DNA of 64,000 nucleotides from Ruegeria arenilitoris (GCF_013032445.1 NZ_WQCA01000015.1:18305-82304); one strand, 5' to 3'. Counted from the stretch's first letter, positions 45,182 through 54,907 are shown. The notes: generated by a model from the letters alone, not told the origin. Translations and numbers: made by a program.

Positions 45182-46183
45182 ATGGTCAATACTCCCCTTC
45201 CCGTTGAAAATGCCACCACGCCTGGCACACTTTTGTTTTCAGCTCAGAAAGACGAAGGGCCGTTCTTGCTGGAATGGATCGCTTATCATCGAGCGATCGG
45301 GTTTGAGAACATTCTGATCTTCTCGAACAATTGCACCGACGGATCAGACGATCTGCTGGACACGGTTGCCGCAGCAGGGGCCATCACCCATATCCGTACC
45401 AACCCGCGCCCGGATGAAAGTGCTCAGGGCCATGCCGCCACGCTGACCCAGGCGCATCCACTTTATCAGGCGGCAACCTGGGTTTGCTGGATCGATAGTG
45501 ACGAGTTTCTCAATATCCATGCTGGTGCGGGCCATGTCAGCGATCTGATTTCCGCAATAGGTGATGGGCACGGAGCTATGCTGAGTTGGCGGCTTTTCGG
45601 GGATAGTTTCCTGTCAAGCTGGCGACCCGAGCGACTGACAACCGAGGACTTCACGCGCGCCGCCCCTGCTGGCGCGCCGCCAAATCAACCCGTAAAGTGC
45701 TTTTTCCGCACCGGCGATTGGATTGAGCGATTGTATATCCACCGACCAGTGTTCACACCAGAGGCAGCTGGGCTTCGCTTTATCGATAATGACGGCGCAA
45801 CTGTGCCTGAGGCAATGATCCATGGCAAGCGCAACAATGGCATGCCAGTCAAGGACAATCCAAACCGCAAACGGCAAAACGCCCTGGCACAGGTAAACCA
45901 CTACGCGGTGCGAACCTACGACGTGTTCCAACTCAAGAGAATCCGCGGCTCGGGAATGAAGCCGATCGGGGCCAGTGCCGCGCTGCGCGGACGTCGACAT
46001 GGTCAGCATTTCTGGGACAAACGAAACACAAACAAGAAAGAAGACACGTCGATCCACCGGCATCTGCCCGCCTTGAGGACCGAGCTGGATGCCCTGATGG
46101 CAGTTCCTTCCATTGCCGCCGCTCATCAGACCTGCTGCGCCAGGATGACCGAGCGGATTCAGCAAGTAATGGTGGGACTATGA
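45182..46183 (+). CDS. GT2-type glycosyltransferase (PF13704-like)
   Basis: 333 residues. FSAQKDEGPFLLEWIAYHRA, SNNCTDGSDDLLDTVAAAG, the DxD motif WIDSDEFLNIHAG and MLSWRLFGDSFLSS are the family signatures; VNHYAVRTYDVFQLKRIRG follows. It starts a rightward pair with an FkbM gene (ATGA overlap). This opposite orientation to the other three paralogues suggests separate recruitment. Confidence 0.85.
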   Translation: MVNTPLPVENATTPGTLLFSAQKDEGPFLLEWIAYHRAIGFENILIFSNNCTDGSDDLLDTVAAAGAITHIRTNPRPDESAQGHAATLTQAHPLYQAATWVCWIDSDEFLNIHAGAGHVSDLISAIGDGHGAMLSWRLFGDSFLSSWRPERLTTEDFTRAAPAGAPPNQPVKCFFRTGDWIERLYIHRPVFTPEAAGLRFIDNDGATVPEAMIHGKRNNGMPVKDNPNRKRQNALAQVNHYAVRTYDVFQLKRIRGSGMKPIGASAALRGRRHGQHFWDKRNTNKKEDTSIHRHLPALRTELDALMAVPSIAAAHQTCCARMTERIQQVMVGL

Positions 46184-46980
46184 TGTCATCTCCGGTGGAC
46201 CATCTTGGCGAAGCGGCGCAAAGGGCTCTGGCAAAAGCCGCCCAGCTTGCCGGACGCGGGCCAGTGAGGCGCCTTATTCGCGCGGCGCTGCCGCCTTCCC
46301 AAATCCGCTACGAGGGGTTGGTGTTCAACATCGATCCAGCGCAAAATTACACCGATTTTTTTCTTTGGATGAACGGACACCCCAAAGAGCGGAAGTCGCT
46401 GGCCCTCATCAGCGCGGCAGTGGCTGGTCAAAGAGTCTGTTTTCTGGATATTGGCGCAAATATGGGACTTTATAGCATTTGCGTCGCACAACAGGCAGGC
46501 ATCGGAAGTCAAGTACTAGCATTTGAACCGAACCCTGCCATGGCAGAGCGTTTGCAAGCTAACATCGTGGCGAATACCGAACTTAGTGCTGGGATCGAAA
46601 TTGTGGACCGTGCCATTGGCGCCGAGGCAGGCCAAGCCTCATTGCAGATCCCCCATAACGCAGGCGAAGCCAGCCTGCGCTATACGGGCGATGGCGAAAC
46701 AAGCGCTGTTGACGTGCAAGTGGCGCCTTTGTCCAACTATCTGCCGGGGCCGGAAGTGAGGTGGGACAAGGTCGTGCTCAAGGTTGACATCGAAGGCTTT
46801 GAGGATGCTGCCTTACACAGCCTTCTGAGCTGTCCAAGCGCTCGCCTGCCCGATGCCATCCTGCTCGAGATCACCCATCGCGATCGCTGGACGACGGACA
46901 TCATCGAAGCATTGCTCGCGCATGGTTATGCCGAGACCCATAGACTGGAAGGCAATGCGTTTTTGCAACGCGGCGCGTGA
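46180..46980 (+). CDS. FkbM-family methyltransferase
   Basis: 266 residues, coupled to the GT2 gene. SAM-binding VCFLDIGANMGLYSICVAQQ, then VLAFEPNPAMAERL, and VVLKVDIEGFEDAALHSLL are textbook FkbM motifs. Presumably methylates the sugar added by its partner. Converges on the methyltransferase gene at 46996 with 15 bp between stops. Confidence 0.87.
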   Translation: MMSSPVDHLGEAAQRALAKAAQLAGRGPVRRLIRAALPPSQIRYEGLVFNIDPAQNYTDFFLWMNGHPKERKSLALISAAVAGQRVCFLDIGANMGLYSICVAQQAGIGSQVLAFEPNPAMAERLQANIVANTELSAGIEIVDRAIGAEAGQASLQIPHNAGEASLRYTGDGETSAVDVQVAPLSNYLPGPEVRWDKVVLKVDIEGFEDAALHSLLSCPSARLPDAILLEITHRDRWTTDIIEALLAHGYAETHRLEGNAFLQRGA

Positions 46981-46995
46981 TTCTGGATGCGCTTC

Positions 46996-47730
46996 TCAGG
47001 ACTTGGCCTTGGGCAGATCCCGTTTGCGCGATTTCTGGCGTTTGAGAATGGCAACCGTCTTACGTGACACGAGGATTGCGTCAATCCAGGCGACCATTCT
47101 TTGTTCATGGCGATCACTGATATGCGGGTGTGACTTGCCGCTGGCAATAGCCGTTTGCAGCCGGGCGACAAGCTGCCAGAAGCTCTCATCGCAGTCAGCA
47201 TATTTTGATTGGCCGGGTTCGCCGCTGAACGACGTATGCACGTCCTCACAAATATAGATGCCTCCAGGCGGCAGCATCGGAAACAGCGTTTTGAACCCGA
47301 GGATCTGGTGTGACCAGAAATGGCTGGCATCATCAAGGACAATTGAGGGTTTCCAGCGTCTGAAAATCCGTCGCAGCGCTTTGGGACTAGACGCGTCACC
47401 AATTTCGACATGCACGCGGCTTTCCTCGAATTCCTTGGAGACCTCACGGATATCCATGCCGACAATATCCGCATTTGGAAAAAATTCTTTCCACGTGCGC
47501 AAGGATGGTGCCCGTCTGCTTGGAATCCCGACACCAAGCTCTAACATCGTGAATTTCTGATCGCGGTAGCCCGACAAAAGTGCCTCGTAAAAGCGCATAT
47601 AGTCGTGTTTGGCTGAACGCTTATCCGTCCCCATCTCGGTTGCAATTGCATCCAAAGATCCTGTGGGTAAGAAGGGCACAACCGCGCCAAATTCACGCTC
47701 TGTTGCTGGAGCATCGTCCGTAGATTCCAT
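46996..47730 (-). CDS. Class I SAM-dependent methyltransferase
   Basis: 244 residues. GTDKRSAKHDYMRFYEALL followed by TMLELGVGIPSRRAPSLRTW and NADIVGMDIRE gives the SAM site, and PSIVLDDASHFWSHQILGF and GGIYICEDVHTSF the later conserved parts. This resembles macrolide/sugar O-methyltransferases of the CmcI/MycE type. C-terminal tail is basic (RQKSRKRDLPKAK). Likely a glycan tailoring enzyme. Confidence 0.8.
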   Translation of the reverse strand: MESTDDAPATEREFGAVVPFLPTGSLDAIATEMGTDKRSAKHDYMRFYEALLSGYRDQKFTMLELGVGIPSRRAPSLRTWKEFFPNADIVGMDIREVSKEFEESRVHVEIGDASSPKALRRIFRRWKPSIVLDDASHFWSHQILGFKTLFPMLPPGGIYICEDVHTSFSGEPGQSKYADCDESFWQLVARLQTAIASGKSHPHISDRHEQRMVAWIDAILVSRKTVAILKRQKSRKRDLPKAKS

Positions 47731-47848
47731 TTATGTCCACTCCCACCGCTTACAATCGAGATTTAGGCTGGTTTTATCTGGTAACGTGTTAAAAAGATCA
47801 ACCACACACACGTTTGACTCCAAGCTGGCACGCTTTAAAAGGCCTGCC

Positions 47849-48862
47849 CTAAGGTTCGACGCTGGCTGATCTGGCATCGACGATGTCAATCACCCGCTCG
47901 CCATGCGGGGTATCGATGAAATCTTCGCGGCTCAGATATGGCCATATTTGCGACATATAGGTTGGCAGGCTCTGATAAAGTGCTGCGATCGTTTCGGCCC
48001 GCACCCGCTCTTTGCGGCGGCGCATCGGGCCCATCGAGTATTCATCGTCAAACGCATCCCAGCCCACTGCATGGGCCAAATCCTTGAGTGGATCCTTGAA
48101 AGCCACGCCGATCATCCGTTCACGGTCCCGCCATGGTTTGCGGCGGGCGTTGAAGTGGATCACATGTGGATCGCGGGTTTCAATCATCAGGATGTGGTGC
48201 AGAATCTTAGTTTGCCAGTTCCAAAGCGGCGACACCTCAGCCCAACGGCCCTTCAGCACGTAGTTCAGCGCGCTTTGGTCGTGGAACCGGCAAAGCTCGG
48301 GGCAGGAGTCGAGAAAACACAGGACTTCACCTACCAAATCCTGGCGCGCCCACTCCTTGGCATCAACCAAAAGATAGCCCGAGTTGAAATAGCCCCCTGT
48401 CGCTTCGGAGATCCCGAGCGACTGCATGTAGCCCGCATTCAAAGGTTTCACCGGCCCCCAGTTGAACCAGTCGCGCACCGCAGCGGCAGGTCGCCCCCCC
48501 AAATCGGCCTCCCAAAAGACATTCACATCGCCATGCCGCACGGCAACATCCGCGTCGAGATACAATATCCGGTCATAGTCAGCTTCGATCTTGCGGATTG
48601 CGAAGAGCCGCAGGAACGTCGCCATCGAGTAGCGTTCGGTGATTCCGGTTTTTACACTGAAGTCGCCCATCGGCAGCTGCTCAGCCGTCACTCCGGGTCG
48701 GCATCGTTCGGCGAAACCATCCGGGACATAGGTAGATGAGAAAATTCGGATATCGAATTCCTTGCTCGCCGCGTGATCATACACGGCATTGGCAGCCAAG
48801 AGTGCAGGCCATATGTAATTGTGGTCACATGCGAAAATGACCGCGTGTTTGTGCTTGGGCAT
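47849..48862 (-). CDS. Glycosyltransferase family 8 protein
   Basis: 337 residues. Starts HAVIFACDHNYIWPALLAAN; DxD motif in ILYLDADVAVRHG; YFNSGYLLVDAKEW and FHDQSALNYVLKGRW are GT8 signatures, and HFNARRKPW holds the late metal-binding His. GT8 enzymes are retaining galactosyl- or glucosyl-transferases common in LPS core synthesis. Preceded by a 128-bp gap to the divergent epimerase gene. Confidence 0.87.
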   Translation of the reverse strand: MPKHKHAVIFACDHNYIWPALLAANAVYDHAASKEFDIRIFSSTYVPDGFAERCRPGVTAEQLPMGDFSVKTGITERYSMATFLRLFAIRKIEADYDRILYLDADVAVRHGDVNVFWEADLGGRPAAAVRDWFNWGPVKPLNAGYMQSLGISEATGGYFNSGYLLVDAKEWARQDLVGEVLCFLDSCPELCRFHDQSALNYVLKGRWAEVSPLWNWQTKILHHILMIETRDPHVIHFNARRKPWRDRERMIGVAFKDPLKDLAHAVGWDAFDDEYSMGPMRRRKERVRAETIAALYQSLPTYMSQIWPYLSREDFIDTPHGERVIDIVDARSASVEP

Positions 48863-48990
48863 ACTCTAATCTCTTGCCAGGCGCCCTATCGCCGGGTTCT
48901 TTGTGTTTGTGCAACAAAATCTGCGTGGCGCAGTGCAAAGTCAATGATCATAGGGTTGTGCAGGCACACCCAACACGCAATGATGCGAGC

Positions 48991-49923
48991 ATGCAGCGGG
49001 TATTACTCATTGGGGGAACCGGGTTTTGCGGCCCTCACTTGGCGCGTCTCTTGGCGGACGCGGGTGCCGAAGTCACCGTAGGTTCGCGCAGCGCGCGGGC
49101 CAATTTCAGCGCTTGGCACACACGGATTCTGGATGGGATCGAAGTACGACGGCTGGATATGCTCGACCCCTTCACGGTGCAGGCCGCCATGGAGGGGGTG
49201 GATACTGTTGTCCATGCCGCTTCGGTCTCGAAGTCGCGCAGCTCGGATCTGGCGTTGGAGCAAGACATCAATTCCAACCTCATCGGAACCGTGCATATCA
49301 TGCGCGCAGCGGCATCAGCAGGCATCGAACGTGTGGTGCTTTTGTCATCCGCCGGTACGGTTTATGGTATGGGGCAGGACGCACCCTACACTGAGGTAGA
49401 TGCTTGCGTGCCCATATCAAGCTATGGGATCGTAAAGCTGGCGGCCGAGAACTACGTCAAGTTGCTGGGCGAGACCCATGGTATATCGACTCTTATTGCC
49501 CGTCTGTCGAATCCGATTGGCCCGGGTCAGACCGGAGCAGATGGCCAAGGAATCGTTGCAGTCTTTTACAAACAGTTGATGCAAGACCTGCCGGTAAAAA
49601 TCTTCGGCGATGGGAAAGCCGAACGCGACTATATTGATGTCACTGAAGCAATGGGTGCCGTGCGGGATCTGATGATCAGCCAGGCCGAAGGAATCTTCAA
49701 CATCGGCTCGGGTCGGTCCTCAACCATCCTAGAGATCGCGGCAGCCTTGGAAGAAGTCGTTGGCAAGCGCTTGACGTACCAAAAAATTCCGCCCGCCCGA
49801 CCAGCAGATGTGGGACATATCAGGCTGAGTATCGACAAACTGGCCAACCAAATCGAGCGCCGCCCCGAGCGGGATCTGCTCCAAGTAATCAAGGGCTTTG
49901 TTGATTGGGCCTCGACCTGCTGA
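48991..49923 (+). CDS. NAD-dependent epimerase/dehydratase (SDR family)
   Basis: 310 residues from ATG 48991, where the Rossmann fold begins (VLLIGGTGFCGPHLARLL). Catalytic Tyr-x-x-x-Lys is in SSYGIVKLAAENYV; the Ser/Thr is in LSSAGTVYGMG. NPIGPGQTGADGQG and DYIDVTEAMGAVRDL follow the UDP-glucose 4-epimerase pattern. It would supply a nucleotide sugar to the nearby transferases. No close RBS is visible for 48991, and longer in-frame starts upstream look unlike protein. Confidence 0.82.
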   Translation: MQRVLLIGGTGFCGPHLARLLADAGAEVTVGSRSARANFSAWHTRILDGIEVRRLDMLDPFTVQAAMEGVDTVVHAASVSKSRSSDLALEQDINSNLIGTVHIMRAAASAGIERVVLLSSAGTVYGMGQDAPYTEVDACVPISSYGIVKLAAENYVKLLGETHGISTLIARLSNPIGPGQTGADGQGIVAVFYKQLMQDLPVKIFGDGKAERDYIDVTEAMGAVRDLMISQAEGIFNIGSGRSSTILEIAAALEEVVGKRLTYQKIPPARPADVGHIRLSIDKLANQIERRPERDLLQVIKGFVDWASTC

Positions 49924-50800
49924 CGTTTGGTGCGGGGTTGTGTCGGAAACTTTGCAACATGTGTGGACGCCCAAAACGTAAGAGGTAAGTGGCCGGTAAA
50001 AGCATCGGATCGCGTACTGATATTTATGCGGTACTATGACATGCCGCTGGCTCGTAAGGTGTTGGCGGATCCGGTCCGATTCAAAACTACGTGCTTGAAG
50101 CAATTTGTAGTACGCTGGGTTTCCTGAACCAGCCTTACGATCCTTAGGTCACATCGTCCATTGTTCTCTTCCGTTTCCGGCGCCTTGCACGTTAGCAGCC
50201 GGAGCCCAGTAGACTGCTCCTGTGTTAACCAAGTCCCAAAAAAATCCTCGCATCTTGTTAACCAGAGCCACCCGAACCAAGCCACGAAAAGTCCAAGCCC
50301 CATGTGTGTGCAACACCTCAAGAGTCAATATACCCCGATTATTTTCACATAACGCGCAGCGTAGTGCGTCCGGTGGCTGAACCTGACGATGACCTGTCAC
50401 ACGCTCACCCAAGTTTATGTGGCAGTGAGGCATGACCTTCGTCCGCGCAATTGGTTTTGGATGAAGAGCATGAGGGAACTCTGGCGGCGGTTGTTCCGTA
50501 CCCTCGTCGTCAGGGTTCCCGTTAAACCGGTGCCCGCAACGGGTATTGAAAGGCTGCATGCGAAACGGATTGATCTCACTACAATCCCCACACAAAAAAC
50601 CAGAAGTTAGACGGCTTATTGGGATGTAAGCAGGCCGCTGGTCTATGTAGTGGAATGTGGGGGTCTCTTCATCGGGGATTATACATTATTGGAACCTTGT
50701 TCCGGTTTTTGGCACCGCAGTGTACAAACAGGCCTTGCGGTTCGCTGGAGAATTCTCTGGTGTTCAAATTAGTTTTGCTGTGTCCGCAAGCCGTGTTGGT
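49924..50800. other. Gene-poor stretch
   Basis: 877 bases without a gene I can support. Overlapping frames on both strands (for example 50149-50595 minus and 50389-50610 plus) have no recognisable motif, no good ribosome site and odd composition. Probably the remains of older insertions. Confidence 0.5.
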
Positions 50801-51820
50801 TCACTTCGACTGTGACGTAAGAATGGCTTTTGTCTGAGGTAGTAACTCGAGACTTTCCGAGATATGAGCCCGCCAGGCTGGTCCGCGCTCCAGGGCGGTC
50901 TCATACGCCTCGGTCAGATCTTCGGGACGATTCTGGTGCAGAACTTCGATCTGGAACTCTGCCTGTGCCCGGTCCTTTCTCGACTTCAGTTCATCCGGAC
51001 CTCCGCGACGCCTGTCGGCGGCGATCAGTTTGTGGATCGCAAATCGTTCCGGGCGGGGGATCTGTATCAGGATGCCGGAGCGATAAAGAAGCGGCGCCTG
51101 TAAGGGCTCGGCAATCAGATAGTTGAGAAAATGAAGGCTTTGCGCGTTTACACCAAGAGCGGGAAGATCACGAAGTCCTTCCTGCTCGCTTAGTGAGGGG
51201 GTGAGAAATTCAACCAGTGTCTGACGATTCGTCTGCCGCCATTTCCAAACCCTCCCCTTTTCCGGAGCCGGGACCGGATCGAACTTCATCTCAGAAAAGA
51301 CTTCGGCCAAAGGGGTATCGACGGTGTCACCGAGAACAAGGGAAAGACGCTCGAAGCTGGCAATGTCGATATCGTCGGTCATGGCCGCCTGATCAAATCC
51401 GATCCGGACACCGAGCTCACCTTCGTAGCACCGGAAGGCCTGGGTTCCAACCAATGTGCCTCCGAGGCGAAACACGCCAGTCTTGGCCATGGCTGCAATG
51501 ACCTGGCCGCTTCCGACATCAGTCATCAAATACCCTTCGGCGCGGAGCGAGCGCATCAGGCGCGCTCGCTCACGCTCGGTCTGCTTTTCCACCTCGAAGA
51601 TTGCTTTTTGTCGGGACAAACGATCCCTGAGATCTTCACTGTCTTCACCGATATATCGGTCGATGATTTCGTTCCCGATTCTGTAGTGATCATACCAATA
51701 GGTCTTTTTGCCAATAGACTTCAGCTTGGGTGATCCTCGGAGATTGGAAATCGAGCTGTCTTTCAGGGATCGTAGAAGATCTGTCCGGGCAGCGGTCCCG
51801 GTTGCAGAGTGATGCTTGAT
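50801..51820 (-). pseudogene. GSU2403-type nucleotidyltransferase-fold protein, 5' end degenerate
   Basis: The frame is open from a stop at 51821-51823 down to 50801. It reads family-like all along: KSIGKKTYWYDHYRIG, then RYIGEDSEDLRD, TGVFRLGGTLVGTQAFRCYE, TDDIDIASFER and RPERFAIHKLIAADRR. TGTQAF/DDIDIA form the nucleotidyltransferase site. The first usable start codon (TTG 51619) lies inside the conserved region, and no start precedes KSIGKKTYWY, so the N-terminus has been lost. It might still be made from the TTG as a 272-residue protein. Possibly related to abortive-infection or toxin-type nucleotidyltransferases; unproven. Confidence 0.65.
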
Positions 51821-51973
51821 CTATACATACCCCACGAAATATTTTTTGTAGGGTAGCAACAGTTGGTCTTCGTCGAATATACGGCCAAGCCTGGTAGCAG
51901 ATCGTTCGACTCCGTCGCAAACTCTTTAGTCTGTCTGTCGAACTGATCGATGGTCTGGTAGGGGACTTAGCTC

Positions 51974-52211
51974 CTAGACAACATTGTGGAACAAGACCAC
52001 CGTTTCATCAAACGCCGGTGCTGTCCAATGTTGGGCTTCAAAGCCTTCACTTCAGCGGAATCCACATTGGCGGGGATCGAAATGATCGACAGGATCCGAA
52101 AAGGCCGCCTCACGCCAAGAATCTATCTTTACCAGCAGTTTGTCCAATTGGCAGGATAACCGATCCGAGCGTCGGTCCTTCTCAGCTACGCTGCGATTTT
52201 GCGACAGAACC
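51974..52211 (+). mobile_element. IS6-family transposase 3' remnant (right copy)
   Basis: From 51974 to a stop at 52157-52159 the frame reads NIVEQDHRFIKRRCC, LGFKAFTSAESTLAGIEMI and LYQQFVQLAG, the C-terminal third of an IS6-family DDE transposase. The terminal sequence TTTTGCGACAGAACC at 52197-52211 fits an IS6-type inverted repeat. It has the same orientation as the copy at 37836. Confidence 0.82.
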
Positions 52212-52240
52212 GCAAAAAACACATTATGATCGTTTTGCCA

Positions 52241-52879
52241 CTAACCTTTAACCGACTGTGAAGCATCTACTGAAATGAGATTCGCGACTGGAACAATCTG
52301 TGCGCTGATTTGATCTCTAAGCTGTGAGAGCATCATTTCATCCTGTTTGACGAATTCGATGAACGCCTGATTTAATGCGCTGAAGACAAGCACGCCCAAA
52401 TCTGTCGCGACCAGGTTTCGGTGAACCTTTCCTCGATCCTGCAGAACCGCAATCAATTCGGTTACTTGCGCCACCAGCCGACGATCCTGTTCCGCATATC
52501 GCCGACCGCTTGGCGTGTTGGGATGTTCAATGGAATGAGCAATCGCCGTGCGCCACATTTCCTTGGAGAGGTATTCAAGTGAATGATCGTAGTACTGGAA
52601 AATCAACGCCAGTATCGCGTCATCAACGCGAAGGGGAGGGTCGGCCAAGATGGGAGCGCCTGCGGCGATGACCTCTTCGACTTCCATGGCAACGGTGGCA
52701 ATCAGGATGTCGCCCTTGGTCTCATAGTAGTTGTAGACTGTGCCAACCGACACCTCCGCCATTTCGGCCAAGTCCTCGATTTTCACGGACCGATATCCGT
52801 GCGATCGGAATTTTATGGAAGCGGCTTCTAAGATGCGACGCTCGCGTGCTGCTTTTTGCCGCTCTCTTAATCCTGTCAT
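52241..52879 (-). CDS. TetR/AcrR-family transcriptional regulator
   Basis: 212 residues from the ATG at 52879; a TTG nine codons upstream lacks any ribosome site. N-terminal helix-turn-helix at about 15-55 (ILEAASIKFRSHGYRSVKIE, then SVGTVYNYYETKG), C-terminal ligand domain with no close match. It is divergent from the polyamine-type transporter operon with about 130 bp between and probably represses it. A candidate operator is listed at 52909. Confidence 0.92.
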   Translation of the reverse strand: MTGLRERQKAARERRILEAASIKFRSHGYRSVKIEDLAEMAEVSVGTVYNYYETKGDILIATVAMEVEEVIAAGAPILADPPLRVDDAILALIFQYYDHSLEYLSKEMWRTAIAHSIEHPNTPSGRRYAEQDRRLVAQVTELIAVLQDRGKVHRNLVATDLGVLVFSALNQAFIEFVKQDEMMLSQLRDQISAQIVPVANLISVDASQSVKG

Positions 52880-52908
52880 CGGGGAAACCGTCCTTGTTTG
52901 GCTCAAAA

Positions 52909-52929
52909 CTAAATTTAGAGTTGACTAAA
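52909..52929. promoter_or_regulatory. Candidate TetR operator
   Basis: CTAAATTTAG (52909-52918) is a perfect 10-bp palindrome. The overlapping pair TTTAG and CTAAA, separated by AGTTGA, makes a second inverted repeat ending at 52929. The site lies between the TetR gene and the solute-binding gene, where a TetR protein would be expected to bind. Confidence 0.5.
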
Positions 52930-53006
52930 AAGATGAGGCTGTTCAAGTTTTTTCGAACAGACCCACCCAAAAACCGGGCGACCCGAAATCAACAGGAGAT
53001 GAACGA

Positions 53007-54059
53007 ATGCAAATTGGACGTAATATCCTTGGTGTATCGGCACTGGCCCTTATGGCTGGCAATGCCTGGGCCGAAGGCGAATTAAACGCGCTGGTGTGGT
53101 GCGACCATACCGACCCCGAACTGATCGCTCCGTTTGAGGCTGAACATAACGTCAAAGTTAACCTGCGCGAATACGAAGGAACGGGCGCGGCTCTGGCTCT
53201 GCTGGAGCAATCCAGACCCGGTGACTGGGATGTGCTTGTCGTGGACGGTATCGACGTGTTCCGAGCCGTTGAAGCCGGGGTTCTGGCCCCTTTGCCCGAA
53301 GGTACGGTCTCGACAGCAGACTATTTTCCAGAAGTGGTCATGGCTGAGAATAATACCATCGACGGCGTGACTTACGCGGTGACCGAGAAATTCGGCTATA
53401 ACACGATCTCGTATAACTCCGACAAGGTCGATCCTGCGGACATGGAAAGCCTGTCCACCGTCTGGTCCGAGAAGTATGAGGGAAGGATTTCGATCTATGA
53501 CTACTACCTGCCGGTGATAGGGCTGGCGGCCATTTCCGAAGGCATCGCAACCGATGCGATTGGCGCGGGCGATCTGGAAAAGATCGGTGGCGTTCTGTCG
53601 ACGATGCGCGGACGCGCGGCCTCGGTTGCAGGTGTGGTTGCGGCGCAAACTGCGCTGGCGACCGGTGAAGTTGATATCGTTGTCGGCGGGGGAGAGTGGC
53701 TGACGGCGGTTCTGGCCTCGGAACAGCCGGACCTGACATGGACTATCCCAAAAGAAGGCGCGGTTCGCTGGGCGCAATCCATTGGCGTGGTCGAAGGGGC
53801 CAGCAACCCCGATTTGGCGGTTGAGTTCATCAAGTACATCACCAGCCCCGAAGGCCAGGCCCGTCTGGCGACTTCATCCTGTTTTTGGGGCATGCCTGCG
53901 AATGCCAAGGCCGGGGAGGTGCTGACGGATGTGCAGAAAGACATCCTGCGCTGGGATCAGCAACCTGACTATCTGGCGCTGACTCAGCTTTATCCTGCGC
54001 CGGATGCGGATCTGGATATTGAAATGCAGGATCTGTGGCTGGAAACACTGCAGCAGTGA
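53007..54059 (+). CDS. Spermidine/putrescine-type ABC solute-binding protein
   Basis: 350 residues with AGGAGAT before the ATG. Signal peptide (NILGVSALALMAGNAWA), then a PotD/type II binding fold: LNALVWCDHTDPELIAPF, DWDVLVVDGIDVFRA, KFGYNTISYNSDK and ITSPEGQARLATSS. Only the acidic pocket of true polyamine binders cannot be checked by eye, so the solute may be a polyamine or another small organic compound. Heads the operon potD-B-C-A-hydrolase. Confidence 0.88.
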   Translation: MQIGRNILGVSALALMAGNAWAEGELNALVWCDHTDPELIAPFEAEHNVKVNLREYEGTGAALALLEQSRPGDWDVLVVDGIDVFRAVEAGVLAPLPEGTVSTADYFPEVVMAENNTIDGVTYAVTEKFGYNTISYNSDKVDPADMESLSTVWSEKYEGRISIYDYYLPVIGLAAISEGIATDAIGAGDLEKIGGVLSTMRGRAASVAGVVAAQTALATGEVDIVVGGGEWLTAVLASEQPDLTWTIPKEGAVRWAQSIGVVEGASNPDLAVEFIKYITSPEGQARLATSSCFWGMPANAKAGEVLTDVQKDILRWDQQPDYLALTQLYPAPDADLDIEMQDLWLETLQQ

Positions 54060-54061
54060 AC

Positions 54062-54907
54062 ATGTCCAAAGACCAGTTTCGGGGCTGGGGGTTCGTTACC
54101 CCGGCCATGCTATGGACCATCGCCTTCTTCGTCGTGCCCTTCCTTGTTATGGGCGCCATGAGTCTGGCGTCGCTTGAGGGGCGCACGCTAGTCTGGGACC
54201 TGTCGCTGGCCAATTATGACAAGCTGCTGGAAAAGGCGTATCTTTGGCGCGCGATAGTGGTTTCGCTGGAAATCACGCTGACAGTGACCGTGATCTCGGT
54301 CGTGCTAGCCTATCCGCTGGCCTGGATCATCGCCTTTCGCGTGTCGCCGCGGTGGCAGCGATTGGCGCTGTTGTTGGCGATCCTACCGTTTTGGACATCT
54401 TATGTGGTACGATCCTATGCGTGGCTCTTGGTTCTGGCGCGCGAGGGTGTGTTAAACGAGACCCTTCTGTGGATCGGAGTCATCGCCGAACCGATCACGC
54501 TGGCCAATACGCGCTTTGCGACGGTGACGGGGTTTGTGCATTTCTTTGTGATGCTTTTGACCCTGACGATCTATGCCAACCTAATACAGTTGTCCCCGAA
54601 TTATCGCCGGGCGGCAATGGATCTCGGGGCCAACGCGTTTCAGACCTTCCGGCACGTGATCCTGCCACTAACCCTGCCCGGTATCGTTACCGGCGCCTTT
54701 CTGACCTTTGTACTGTGTATCGGCGATTACGTGACACCGCAGATTCTGGGCGGCAACACCGAGCTGACAGTGCCGCAGGTCATCATGGTTCAACTGGGCC
54801 GGCGCGCGGATTTCCCGTTAGCCTCGGCGCTGGCCATTGTCTTGATGAGCATCGTCGCATTGGCTTATCTGCTCTCCGCCCGCTGGCTGAGGCTTGACCG
54901 GCTATGA
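54062..54907 (+). CDS. PotB-type ABC transporter permease
   Basis: 281 residues from ATG 54062, 2 bp after the binding-protein stop. Six helices (MLWTIAFFVVPFLVMGAMS first). EAA loop: YRRAAMDLGANAFQTFRHV, typical of PotB. YPLAWIIAFRVSP and LPFWTSYVVRSYAW are conserved in the polyamine/thiamine/iron permease group. Overlaps the next gene by 4 bp. Confidence 0.92.
   Translation: MSKDQFRGWGFVTPAMLWTIAFFVVPFLVMGAMSLASLEGRTLVWDLSLANYDKLLEKAYLWRAIVVSLEITLTVTVISVVLAYPLAWIIAFRVSPRWQRLALLLAILPFWTSYVVRSYAWLLVLAREGVLNETLLWIGVIAEPITLANTRFATVTGFVHFFVMLLTLTIYANLIQLSPNYRRAAMDLGANAFQTFRHVILPLTLPGIVTGAFLTFVLCIGDYVTPQILGGNTELTVPQVIMVQLGRRADFPLASALAIVLMSIVALAYLLSARWLRLDRL

Noticed and set aside
50149..50595. 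148-codon minus-strand frame in the gene-poor stretch
   Set aside because: No ribosome site, no domain, and an overlapping frame on the other strand is equally open; region looks decayed.
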